Below, piece by piece: positions 57,218 through 64,000 of a DNA stretch of 64,000 nt; positions within the stretch are counted from its first letter, which is position 1, and the number at the start of each line of letters is the position of its first letter. The notes below the pieces were generated by a model that saw nothing but the letters and a program-made list of their open reading frames with translations, ran no database searches and was not told the DNA's origin. This DNA is from Janthinobacterium silvisoli (GTDB lineage Bacteria > Pseudomonadota > Gammaproteobacteria > Burkholderiales > Burkholderiaceae_D): positions 124,001-188,000 of the forward strand of contig NZ_JACHCL010000001.1 of the NCBI RefSeq assembly GCF_014200725.1, written 5' to 3'. Made by a program: the position numbers and the translations under genes.

Positions 57218-58750
57218 TTACAGCCTGATATCGAGCAGCGCTTCGATGCGGTGGAGACCGTCGTCGCCCTGGATGAGTTTGGTCGCCGCCTCGATATCGG
57301 GCGCCAGCATGCGGTCTTGCGTATACGGAGCGACGTGTTCGCGCAGCAAGGCCAGCGCAGCCCGCGTGCCCGGCGCCAGCGTATCGGAGGGATAAAATTG
57401 CAAGGCTTGCCCGGCTGCCAGCAATTCCAGCGCCAGCACCCTTTCCACATTCGCGATCACCTGCAAGGTTTTCAGTGCGGATGGCGTGGCCAGGCTCAGA
57501 TGATCTTCCTGCAAGGCCGAAGTCACATAGTTGTCCACCACCATGGCTTGCGACAGCACCTTGTTTTCCGCCACCAGCGAAGCGGCCACGTATTGGACGA
57601 TCATCAGGCCGGAATTGACGCCGCTGTTTTCCACCAGGAAAGCCGGCAGGCCGCTGACCAGCGGATTGACCAGGCGGTCGATGCGGCGCTCGGCCACACC
57701 ACCCAGTTCGGCCATGGCAATGCGCAACAAATCGGCGGCAAACGCCATCGACTGGCCATGCGGATGGGCTTGCGACACGACCCGGTAGTCGTCGGGCGTG
57801 CCCAGCACCAGCGGGTTGTCAGTGGTCGAGGCCAGTTCGATATTGACGTGTTTGGCCACATGCTCGACCTGGTCGCGCGTGGCGCCGTGGATGTGCGGCA
57901 CGGCGCGCAGGCTCAGCGCATCCTGCGTGCGCACTCCTTGCGCCAGGGCCAGCACCTCGCTGCCGGCCAGCAATGCACGCAGGTTGCGGCCCACGCGCTG
58001 CGAACCCGGATGCGGCTTTAACGCCAGCACTTCTTCATCAAACGCGGCCGTCTGTCCGCGCAGCGCCTCAAAACTCATGGCGGCGACAATATCGGCCCAC
58101 TTCTGCAGGCGCTCGGCATGAAACAAGGCCACGCTCAGCAAACCCGTCACGCAAGGCGTGCCATTGACCAGGCTCAAGCCATCCTTGGCGCCCGGCACCA
58201 CAGGCTGCAAGCCAGCGGCGGCCAAAGCCTGTTTCGCATCGATCACCTTACCAGCCACGCGCACTTGCGACAGCCCAGCCAGCGGCAAGCCGATATGCGC
58301 CATATGCGTCAAATAACCAACAGAACCGCGCGCCGGTACCAGCGGCGTCAGGTTGAGGTTGAGCAAGGCCAGCAAGCCATCGACCAGTTCCGGGCTGATG
58401 CCCGACTTGCCATGGCTGTAGTTGCTGATCTGCGCACACATGATGGCGCGCACCAGCACATCGGGCATGGCCTCGCCCACGCCGCAGGCATGGCTTTTCA
58501 GGGTATTCAGGGACAAGGTGGCCAGCGAGGCCGGTTCCAGCACCTGTTCGCACAAGGCACCCAGGCCCGTATTGACGCCGTAGGCGCGCAGACCATCGGC
58601 CACGATACGCTCGACAATACGCCGCGCATTGCGCAAGCGCGCTTGCACCGCGGGGCTCAAGGCCAGCGGCGCACCGAGCGCCACACGGGCCACGGCGCGC
58701 CAATCGAGCGCGGTTTCATCCAATAACACCATCGGGTTTTCCATTTTCAT
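57218..58750 (-). CDS. Aromatic amino-acid lyase (HutH) homologue lacking the MIO triad; ergothionase-like candidate
   Basis: A 510-aa protein of the histidine/phenylalanine ammonia-lyase fold: YGVNTGLG (58-64), NGTPCVTG, TTDNPLV and AFAADLLRIAMAELG are conserved. At the cofactor site true HutH reads GSVGASGDLAPLAH. Here residues 142-152 read GSVGYLTHMAH, so the Ala-Ser-Gly that cyclises to MIO is cleanly deleted. The usual QDxYSLR tyrosine is also absent (QDALSLR). A MIO-free member of this fold, ergothionase, releases trimethylamine from ergothioneine. Given the adjacent quaternary-amine importer, a similar elimination is my best guess. Ordinary histidine ammonia-lyase activity is unlikely. 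AAGGAA lies six bases before the ATG. Confidence 0.8.
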   Translation of the reverse strand: MKMENPMVLLDETALDWRAVARVALGAPLALSPAVQARLRNARRIVERIVADGLRAYGVNTGLGALCEQVLEPASLATLSLNTLKSHACGVGEAMPDVLVRAIMCAQISNYSHGKSGISPELVDGLLALLNLNLTPLVPARGSVGYLTHMAHIGLPLAGLSQVRVAGKVIDAKQALAAAGLQPVVPGAKDGLSLVNGTPCVTGLLSVALFHAERLQKWADIVAAMSFEALRGQTAAFDEEVLALKPHPGSQRVGRNLRALLAGSEVLALAQGVRTQDALSLRAVPHIHGATRDQVEHVAKHVNIELASTTDNPLVLGTPDDYRVVSQAHPHGQSMAFAADLLRIAMAELGGVAERRIDRLVNPLVSGLPAFLVENSGVNSGLMIVQYVAASLVAENKVLSQAMVVDNYVTSALQEDHLSLATPSALKTLQVIANVERVLALELLAAGQALQFYPSDTLAPGTRAALALLREHVAPYTQDRMLAPDIEAATKLIQGDDGLHRIEALLDIRL

Positions 58751-58760
58751 TTTTATTTCC

Positions 58761-59501
58761 TTAACGCCAGGGCGTCAGACAGCGTTCCAGCACGCGCATC
58801 GAGTAATCGCAAGCTACCGCCAGCAAGGCCACGGCCAGCGCGCCTTCCATGACTTGCGTAGCGTTATTGACGGCCAGGCCAGAGACGATGGGCGTGCCCA
58901 GGCTGACGCCGCCCGCCATCGGCGCCAGCGAGGCGGTGGCCACCGACAACACCAGGCTGGTGCGCACACCAGCCAAAATCGCCGGCAAGGCCAGCGGCAA
59001 TTCCACCGCCCATAGCTGGCGCCAGGCGCCCATGCCGATGCCTTGCGCGGCCCGCTTGATATCGCCATCGACTTGCTGCAGCCCCGTCAAAGCGCCCTGC
59101 ACCGTCGGCATCAAGCCATAGGCAAACAGGGCAAACATGATGGCTTGCGGGCCGAAGCCGAAGATGGGCGTGGCCAGGAACAGCACCGCCACGGGCGGCA
59201 AGGTCTGGCCGATGGTGGCGCCATTGGCGATCAGCGGCAAAAAGGTTTTGCCGACCTTGCGCGTCGCCCAGATCGCCAGCGGCAAACCCAAGAGCAATAC
59301 ACCGGCCATCGCCACAGCCACGATCTGGACATGGCTTAACGCCGCTTCCAGCAAGCTGATACGTTCATACAGCACGGGCTGGCCAGGCTCGCCCAAAGGC
59401 GCCAGCAAGGTCTGCCACCAGCTTTCACGGCTATAAACCAGCCACAGCAAAGGCCAGCACAGCAAGCCCAGCGCTTGACGGTTGAAGAAAAATTTACTCA
59501 T
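58761..59501 (-). CDS. ABC permease, YehW/OpuCB-type quaternary-amine importer
   Basis: A 246-aa inner-membrane permease with about six helices and the coupling-loop motif AAQGIGMGAWRQLWAVELPLALP. IANGATIGQTLPPVAVL is typical of osmoprotectant permeases. Its ATG overlaps the ATPase stop (ATGA). It ends ten bases before the lyase gene. The order SBP-permease-ATPase-permease mirrors E. coli yehZYXW. Confidence 0.9.
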   Translation of the reverse strand: MSKFFFNRQALGLLCWPLLWLVYSRESWWQTLLAPLGEPGQPVLYERISLLEAALSHVQIVAVAMAGVLLLGLPLAIWATRKVGKTFLPLIANGATIGQTLPPVAVLFLATPIFGFGPQAIMFALFAYGLMPTVQGALTGLQQVDGDIKRAAQGIGMGAWRQLWAVELPLALPAILAGVRTSLVLSVATASLAPMAGGVSLGTPIVSGLAVNNATQVMEGALAVALLAVACDYSMRVLERCLTPWR

Positions 59502-60433
59502 GCCAGCGCCGCAAAATCCGACAGCGCGACATGGCCGACCGCCGCGCCGCTGGCATCGACCACGATCAAGGCTGGCTGCCCGCCCAGCAACTTGCTGAGC
59601 GCACTGCGCGCGCTGGTCGCCTGCCCTACCCGCTCGGCGCCGGCCAGGCTGGGTTCCGGCGTGCCGGGGCGCATGAAGTCGCCCACGCTATGGCGGCCCA
59701 GGCGTTTCAATTCCGGCTCCTGGCCGATAAATTGCGCCGTGAAAGCATCGGCCGGGTGGCGCAGCATGGTGTCGGGATCGGCGTATTGCACTACCGCCCC
59801 GTCGCGCATCAGGCAAATCTTGTCGCCCAGGCGGATGGCTTCATCGATATCGTGCGTAACGAACACGATGGTCTTGCGCACGTCGCGCTGTATGCGCAGC
59901 AACTCTTCCTGCAATTGCTCGCGCGTAATCGGATCGACCGCGCTGAATGGCTCATCCATCAGCAGCACGGCCGGATCGGCCGCCAGCGCCCTGGCGATGC
60001 CCACGCGCTGCTGCTGTCCGCCCGACAATTCCTTCGGATAACGGTTGCCGAATTTATGCGGATCGAGTTGCACCAGCGCCAGCATTTCATCGGCGCGGTC
60101 CAGCCGCCTGGCCTTGCTCCAACCGAGCAGGTGGGGCACGACGGCCACGTTTTCACGTATCGTCAGGTGCGGAAACAGGCCTGCGCTCTGGATCACATAA
60201 CCGATAGAGCGGCGCAGCAGCACGGGATCGATGTCGAGTGCATCCTTGCCATCGATCAGAATCTGGCCACCGCTCGGTTCGATCATGCGGTTGACCACGC
60301 GCAACAAGGTCGACTTGCCACAACCGGACGGGCCGATCAGCACCACCAGCTTGCCGTGTTCAATCTCCAGGTTGACGCGGTTGAGCGCCACCACCTGCTC
60401 GTAATGTTTATCGATATGATTCAAACGGATCAT
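59498..60433 (-). CDS. ABC ATPase, YehX/OpuCA-type quaternary-amine importer
   Basis: A 311-aa ATPase with Walker A GPSGCGKST at 34-42, the Q-loop YVIQSAGLFPHLTI, signature LSGGQQQRVGIARAL, Walker B AVLLMDEPFSAVDP and the H-loop VFVTHDIDEA. A CBS-like segment (about 265-311) at the C-terminus is the regulatory module of the QAT family. The ATG at 60433 overlaps the YehY-like stop; a longer frame upstream is a shadow of that gene. Confidence 0.92.
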   Translation of the reverse strand: MIRLNHIDKHYEQVVALNRVNLEIEHGKLVVLIGPSGCGKSTLLRVVNRMIEPSGGQILIDGKDALDIDPVLLRRSIGYVIQSAGLFPHLTIRENVAVVPHLLGWSKARRLDRADEMLALVQLDPHKFGNRYPKELSGGQQQRVGIARALAADPAVLLMDEPFSAVDPITREQLQEELLRIQRDVRKTIVFVTHDIDEAIRLGDKICLMRDGAVVQYADPDTMLRHPADAFTAQFIGQEPELKRLGRHSVGDFMRPGTPEPSLAGAERVGQATSARSALSKLLGGQPALIVVDASGAAVGHVALSDFAALA

Positions 60434-61848
60434 GCTCGCCCTCCGCGTGGCGTCAAGGCCCATGCCAAAGAGCGTGTGATGGCGTCCGCCGCAAACGCCA
60501 GCGCGACCACCGGCAAGGAACCCAGCAAGACCAGGTCGGACACCGATTGTTCCGTGCCGCGCAACAGGAAAAAGCCCAGCCCGCCAGCATTGACCAGCAC
60601 CGCCACGGTACTTAATCCGATCAGCAGCAGCAAAGCCCCGCGCAGGCCCTGCACCAGGAAAGGCGCGGCCAGCGGCAACTCCACGCGCCAAAAAACTTGC
60701 CGCGGACTCATGCCCATGCCGCGCGCCGCTTCCAGGATGGCGGCCGGCACATTGGTCAAGCCCGTATGCGTTTGAATCACGATGGGCCAGATGCCGTACA
60801 GCACCAGCGCCACGATGGCGGGCGCAGCGCCCAGGCCACGCAAACCGAGGTCAGCAAAGCTGGCCGAGAGATGCAGATTGCCAATAAACTCAGCGCCATT
60901 GGCCAGTAGCTGATACACGGAGATAGCCAATACCGGCAACAGGACCAGCAAGCCCAGCGCAATGATCACGCCATAGGCCGTCAGCAATAAAGGATGATTC
61001 CAGCGCTTCAGCAGCAGCCAGCCCGCGCCCGCAAATACCAGCAACGCCAAGGCAAACAGCAGCGCACCGGCCACCGTCACATGGCGTCCATAGGTAGACA
61101 GCAAGGGCAGCATCAAGCCAAACAGGGCTATCGACGGTACGGTTTGCAGGAAACTCGTAACACTCAGCAACACGCCTTCGGCGGCAGGCTTGCGCACGGC
61201 CAAGAGGCCTATCGCCGCCCCCGCCAATATGGCCAGCGGCAAGGTCGCGGCCACCAGCAGCAGATGGCGTATCAGTTCTTGCTGAAACACATCGGACACC
61301 GCCTGGTATTCCAGCACGATGCCCAGGTGCTGATAAGGCGCAGTGAGCGCCAGCGCAGCCAGCACCAGCAAGGGCGCGGCCAGCCACCACGGTGATTCTG
61401 ATTGCAGCGCAAACAGGGCGATATAGATCGCGGCCAGGCTGCTCCAGGCGCCAGCGGCAATGCTGACGCGCGAAAATTCATTATCGAGAGTCAAGTGCTG
61501 CGCGCCCCAGGTCAGGGCAGCAAAACTGGCGCCGGCGGCCAGGCTCAGGCTGAAAGCCAACCCCAGCTTGCGCAGCTTGCCCGGGACCAGCAAGGCGCTG
61601 ACAGCAAACAGCAGCCAGCCACCTGCCGCCACCGCACCCAAGGTTGCGTTGAGCGACAGCAAGGAATAATCATCGCCCAGCGGCATCACGCGGTTCTGGC
61701 GCAGCACCACGAATGGCCAATGCAGGGACAGCAAGCCCAGCAGCGCGGCCAGCAAGGCGATGCTGCTGGGCCGAGCTGACAAGCCCGGCCAGCTGAGGCC
61801 GGACTTGCCAATCAAAGGCAAGCGAGGCAAGCGGATGGCCGTCGTCAT
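60430..61848 (-). CDS. ABC permease, YehY-type with long N-terminal membrane extension
   Basis: A 472-aa permease. The C-terminal half (about 195-460) is a complete transport domain with TSFLQTVPSIALFGLMLP and the coupling loop AARGMGMSPRQVFWRVELPLAAPF. The N-terminal 180 residues add roughly five more hydrophobic helices, as in the YehY arrangement but longer than the E. coli protein as I remember it. ATGA overlaps occur at both ends. Its partners are the SBP, ATPase and second permease. Confidence 0.88.
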   Translation of the reverse strand: MTTAIRLPRLPLIGKSGLSWPGLSARPSSIALLAALLGLLSLHWPFVVLRQNRVMPLGDDYSLLSLNATLGAVAAGGWLLFAVSALLVPGKLRKLGLAFSLSLAAGASFAALTWGAQHLTLDNEFSRVSIAAGAWSSLAAIYIALFALQSESPWWLAAPLLVLAALALTAPYQHLGIVLEYQAVSDVFQQELIRHLLLVAATLPLAILAGAAIGLLAVRKPAAEGVLLSVTSFLQTVPSIALFGLMLPLLSTYGRHVTVAGALLFALALLVFAGAGWLLLKRWNHPLLLTAYGVIIALGLLVLLPVLAISVYQLLANGAEFIGNLHLSASFADLGLRGLGAAPAIVALVLYGIWPIVIQTHTGLTNVPAAILEAARGMGMSPRQVFWRVELPLAAPFLVQGLRGALLLLIGLSTVAVLVNAGGLGFFLLRGTEQSVSDLVLLGSLPVVALAFAADAITRSLAWALTPRGGRA

Positions 61849-62792
61849 TTCAAGAAGCCCTTCTGTTTCAGATACTGTTCCGCCACCTTGGCGCCAGACT
61901 GGCCGCCCACCACGATTTTCGCGTTCAGGCGCGACAAAGTGGCAACGTCCAGCGTGGCAAAAATCGGATCGATAATGGCCGGGATGCGCGGATATCTCTT
62001 CAAGGCCGCGCTGCGTATCGTCAACAACGGTTGCGACACATCGACGGCGCCCGCGTTATCGGTCAAGGCCACCAGGCCCAGCGCGGGCAGTTGGCCATCG
62101 GTGGTGTAAGCCATGGCCGCATTGGCGCCGCTGATGCCTTGCGCCGCCGCTGTTTCCGTCTGGGCGGTATTGCCGCCCGGCAGGATAATCAGTTGGGCAG
62201 GCTTCAATTTGAAACCGTAGACTTTTTCAAACGCCTTCAAGCCATCGTCGCGGTCGACAAATTCCTGGCTGACCACCACCTTGAACGTCTTGCCCGCATT
62301 GATGTAGCGCGCCAGGTCGGCCAAGGTGACCAGGTTTTCCGCCTTGGCCAGTTTTTGCGGCACGGCCAGGCCATAGCTGACGCTGGCTGGCGCAGGTTTC
62401 AGCCAGACGATCTGGTTGTGTTCCAGGTCCGCCCTGGCGCCGGCCGCGTAACCCTTGGCGCCATCCTTGAAGATGCCCGGCTCAAACTTGACGTTCTTGA
62501 TCAGGTAAGGCGCATTGCCGCTGTATTCGGGATACACATCGATCTCCCCTTCCAGCAAGGCCTTGCGCACCACTTGCGTGGCGCCCGTGCCGCACTTTTC
62601 CTTCACCTTGATGCCGTTCGCTTCCAATGCCAGCCTGACCATCGGGCATAACAGCGATGCTTCGGTATCGATCTTGGAACCGATGGTAATGCCGGCATCT
62701 GCAGCCGCAGGAGCGGCCCCGGCCGCCGCGCATGACAGGGCCATGGTGATCAATGCCAGCATCAGCTTGGCCCTACTTGTAATACTTGCCAT
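61845..62792 (-). CDS. Quaternary-amine-type ABC substrate-binding protein (OsmF/YehZ-like)
   Basis: A 315-aa secreted binding protein. The signal peptide runs from residue 1 to about 31 (LMLALITMALSCAAAGAAPA). The mature part begins ITIGSKIDTEASLLCPMVRLAL and contains GEIDVYPEYSGNAPYLI, hallmarks of OpuC/OsmF proteins that bind trimethylammonium compounds through aromatic residues. GGAGA precedes the ATG at 62792; an ATG at 62837 would spoil the signal peptide. It is the first gene of the importer, coupled to the permease by ATGA. Confidence 0.9.
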   Translation of the reverse strand: MASITSRAKLMLALITMALSCAAAGAAPAAADAGITIGSKIDTEASLLCPMVRLALEANGIKVKEKCGTGATQVVRKALLEGEIDVYPEYSGNAPYLIKNVKFEPGIFKDGAKGYAAGARADLEHNQIVWLKPAPASVSYGLAVPQKLAKAENLVTLADLARYINAGKTFKVVVSQEFVDRDDGLKAFEKVYGFKLKPAQLIILPGGNTAQTETAAAQGISGANAAMAYTTDGQLPALGLVALTDNAGAVDVSQPLLTIRSAALKRYPRIPAIIDPIFATLDVATLSRLNAKIVVGGQSGAKVAEQYLKQKGFLK

Positions 62793-62844
62793 CTCAGTCT
62801 CCAGAAAAATGCGGCGTTTGCGCGCCGCACTTGTCATGCTTCAA

Positions 62845-64000
62845 TTAAAAACGTGCTTTCACGCGCAGGCCGATGGTGCGTGGCTGCGCCAGGAACAAGG
62901 TGTTACCAGGTTGAATCGCGATCACATTGCTGGTCACATCATTGATCTTGGTGCCGTTCGTCAAGTTAGTGCCAAACAGGCCGAACTCATACGCGCCCGT
63001 CTTGTAAGTCACAGTGGCGTTGACCATGTTCGACGATGGGATCTCTTCGTAGCTGCCTTGCGCCTTGGCAAAGTTGGTGTAAGCATTGCCACGGTAGGCG
63101 TAGCTGGCCGAGACACCGACCTCATCCTTGCCATTCACAGGAATGCTGTAGCTGAGGGTGGCGTTGGCGGCAAAACGCGGTGCATACGGCGTGCGGCTGC
63201 CGGCCGGAATGTTTTGCGCGGCGATGCCGGTGACCACGGTTTCCCTGGCGTAAGCATCGTTATACGAAGCGCTGAGGCCGAATGTGGCGTGGCGGCTCAG
63301 CTTGAAGGCCGATTCCACTTCCAGGCCCTGGCTGCGGATCTTGCCTGCGTTCAAGGTGTAGTAATAGGTGCACGGCAACTTGTTAAACACTTGCACATCG
63401 CTCCAGTCGATGCGGTAGACGCTGACGTTGAACGTCATGCGGCGGTCCAGCAAGGTGTTTTTCGAGCCCAGTTCATAGTTCCACAGACTGTCCGGGGCAA
63501 ACGTGGACGGTGCGTTGACGCCACAGAAATTGAATGGCACAGGCTGGTTATTGCCGCCGTAGCGGAAACCCTTGCCGGCGCTGGCATACACCATATGGTC
63601 GGGGTCGACCCGGTAGGCGGCGGCAAAGCGCGGGTTGGCGCCTTGCGAAGTGGCGCTGCTGGCGCTGGTTTCAGGAACGCCCACCGTGGTCGGCGTGGCG
63701 CCGACCAGGTTGCCGAACAGGCCAGAGAAACGCAGGTCAAAATCCTGGGTGCCGCGGAACAAACGCAGGCCAGCCGTCAAGTCCAGCTTGTCCCACACGG
63801 TGTACGTGCCTTCGGCAAACAGGGCCACCTGGCGCGACTTGGTGTTTTGCAAGCCCGAGAAGAAATTGTCCGGGGTCAATGCCAGCTCATTGGTTTGCGA
63901 GTTATAGCCAGGGAAGTTGCGCGTGGCCGCAAAGCGCGCATCGAAACCGATGGTTGGCTCGTTCTGCACCACGTTGCGCTTGCCGCTTTCAAAAAAGGCG
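62845..64000 (-). CDS. TonB-dependent receptor, C-terminal part (5' end outside window)
   Basis: At least 384 aa of the outer-membrane beta-barrel are open to the window edge. Typical strands are seen: QVALFAEGTYTVWDKLDLTAGLRLFRG, VDPDHMVYASAGKGFRYGG, NYELGSKNTLLDRRMTFNVSVYRIDWSDVQ and the final QPRTIGLRVKARF with C-terminal Phe. It imports a ligand across the outer membrane with TonB energy. It lies 52 bases before the OsmF-like gene on the same strand, suggesting shared cargo. The plug domain is not in view. Confidence 0.9.
   Translation of the reverse strand, partial: AFFESGKRNVVQNEPTIGFDARFAATRNFPGYNSQTNELALTPDNFFSGLQNTKSRQVALFAEGTYTVWDKLDLTAGLRLFRGTQDFDLRFSGLFGNLVGATPTTVGVPETSASSATSQGANPRFAAAYRVDPDHMVYASAGKGFRYGGNNQPVPFNFCGVNAPSTFAPDSLWNYELGSKNTLLDRRMTFNVSVYRIDWSDVQVFNKLPCTYYYTLNAGKIRSQGLEVESAFKLSRHATFGLSASYNDAYARETVVTGIAAQNIPAGSRTPYAPRFAANATLSYSIPVNGKDEVGVSASYAYRGNAYTNFAKAQGSYEEIPSSNMVNATVTYKTGAYEFGLFGTNLTNGTKINDVTSNVIAIQPGNTLFLAQPRTIGLRVKARF

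Noticed and set aside
57134..58021. Plus-strand frame opposite the lyase C-terminus
   Set aside because: Shadow of the lyase frame, with no start signal or domain.
58295..58327. Loss of the MIO triad explained as a sequencing or frameshift error
   Set aside because: The frame is intact on both sides, the change removes exactly three residues, and neighbouring positions are also altered coherently, so a simple base error does not explain it.

Overview
The window looks like a chromosomal segment from a high-GC betaproteobacterium, most likely an Oxalobacteraceae member related to Janthinobacterium, Massilia or Duganella. This rests on the tig-clpP-clpX-lon-hupB order beside tandem tRNA-Asp genes, the hpnCDE squalene genes, SDR-type threonine dehydrogenase paired with kbl, and the general protein style. 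No 16S rRNA gene is present, so the genus is an inference. I see no insertion sequence, prophage, plasmid origin or CRISPR array.

Layout. 0.1-7.2 kb, minus strand: protein quality control (trigger factor, ClpP, ClpX, Lon), the nucleoid protein HU and two tRNA-Asp genes, with hairpin terminators. 7.8-9.6 kb: a 61-aa peptide with a Gly-Gly-Gly and His/Asp-rich tail, directly followed by a protein with a HExxH motif (a possible small peptide-modification system), then tRNA-Leu. 9.8-14.1 kb: a two-gene RND efflux system. 14.4-17.5 kb: hpnC-hpnD-hpnE, which make squalene from farnesyl diphosphate. 17.6-19.2 kb: a DUF1700 membrane protein and a GIN-domain protein. 19.2-24.8 kb: a flavoprotein, thrC-moeA-moaD and an AAA ATPase. 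24.9-29.5 kb: serine and threonine catabolism (sdaA, threonine dehydrogenase, kbl) with a divergent XRE-cupin regulator and a candidate operator.

29.6-34.7 kb: five tightly coupled genes matching the STM4015-STM4014-STM4013-STM4012-STM4011 cassette (leucine-rich-repeat protein, ATP-grasp-like protein, sulfatase-like hydrolase, two radical SAM proteins), closed by a terminator. Its biochemical role is unknown to me. 34.8-47 kb: prolyl oligopeptidase, an EAL-CBS-GGDEF protein, a Sel1-repeat protein, an exonuclease, a YegD-like Hsp70, a Big-1 lipoprotein, a LacI regulator and a YidB-like protein. 47-52.7 kb: small hypotheticals, then a LysR regulator divergent from aldo/keto reductase, SRPBCC and MFS genes. 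52.9-55.3 kb: an RsbQ-like alpha/beta hydrolase translationally coupled to a PAS histidine kinase with a receiver domain.

55.4-64 kb, minus strand: a compact run of a TonB-dependent receptor (cut by the window edge), a YehZYXW-type quaternary-amine ABC importer with four-base overlaps, an aromatic-amino-acid-lyase homologue that lacks the Ala-Ser-Gly triad needed for the MIO cofactor, a membrane desaturase-like protein and a PhnD-like binding protein without a signal peptide. The MIO-less lyase next to a betaine-type importer suggests uptake and elimination of a trimethylammonium histidine derivative such as ergothioneine or hercynine. This inference, the STM401x cassette and the HExxH pair are the most interesting items here.
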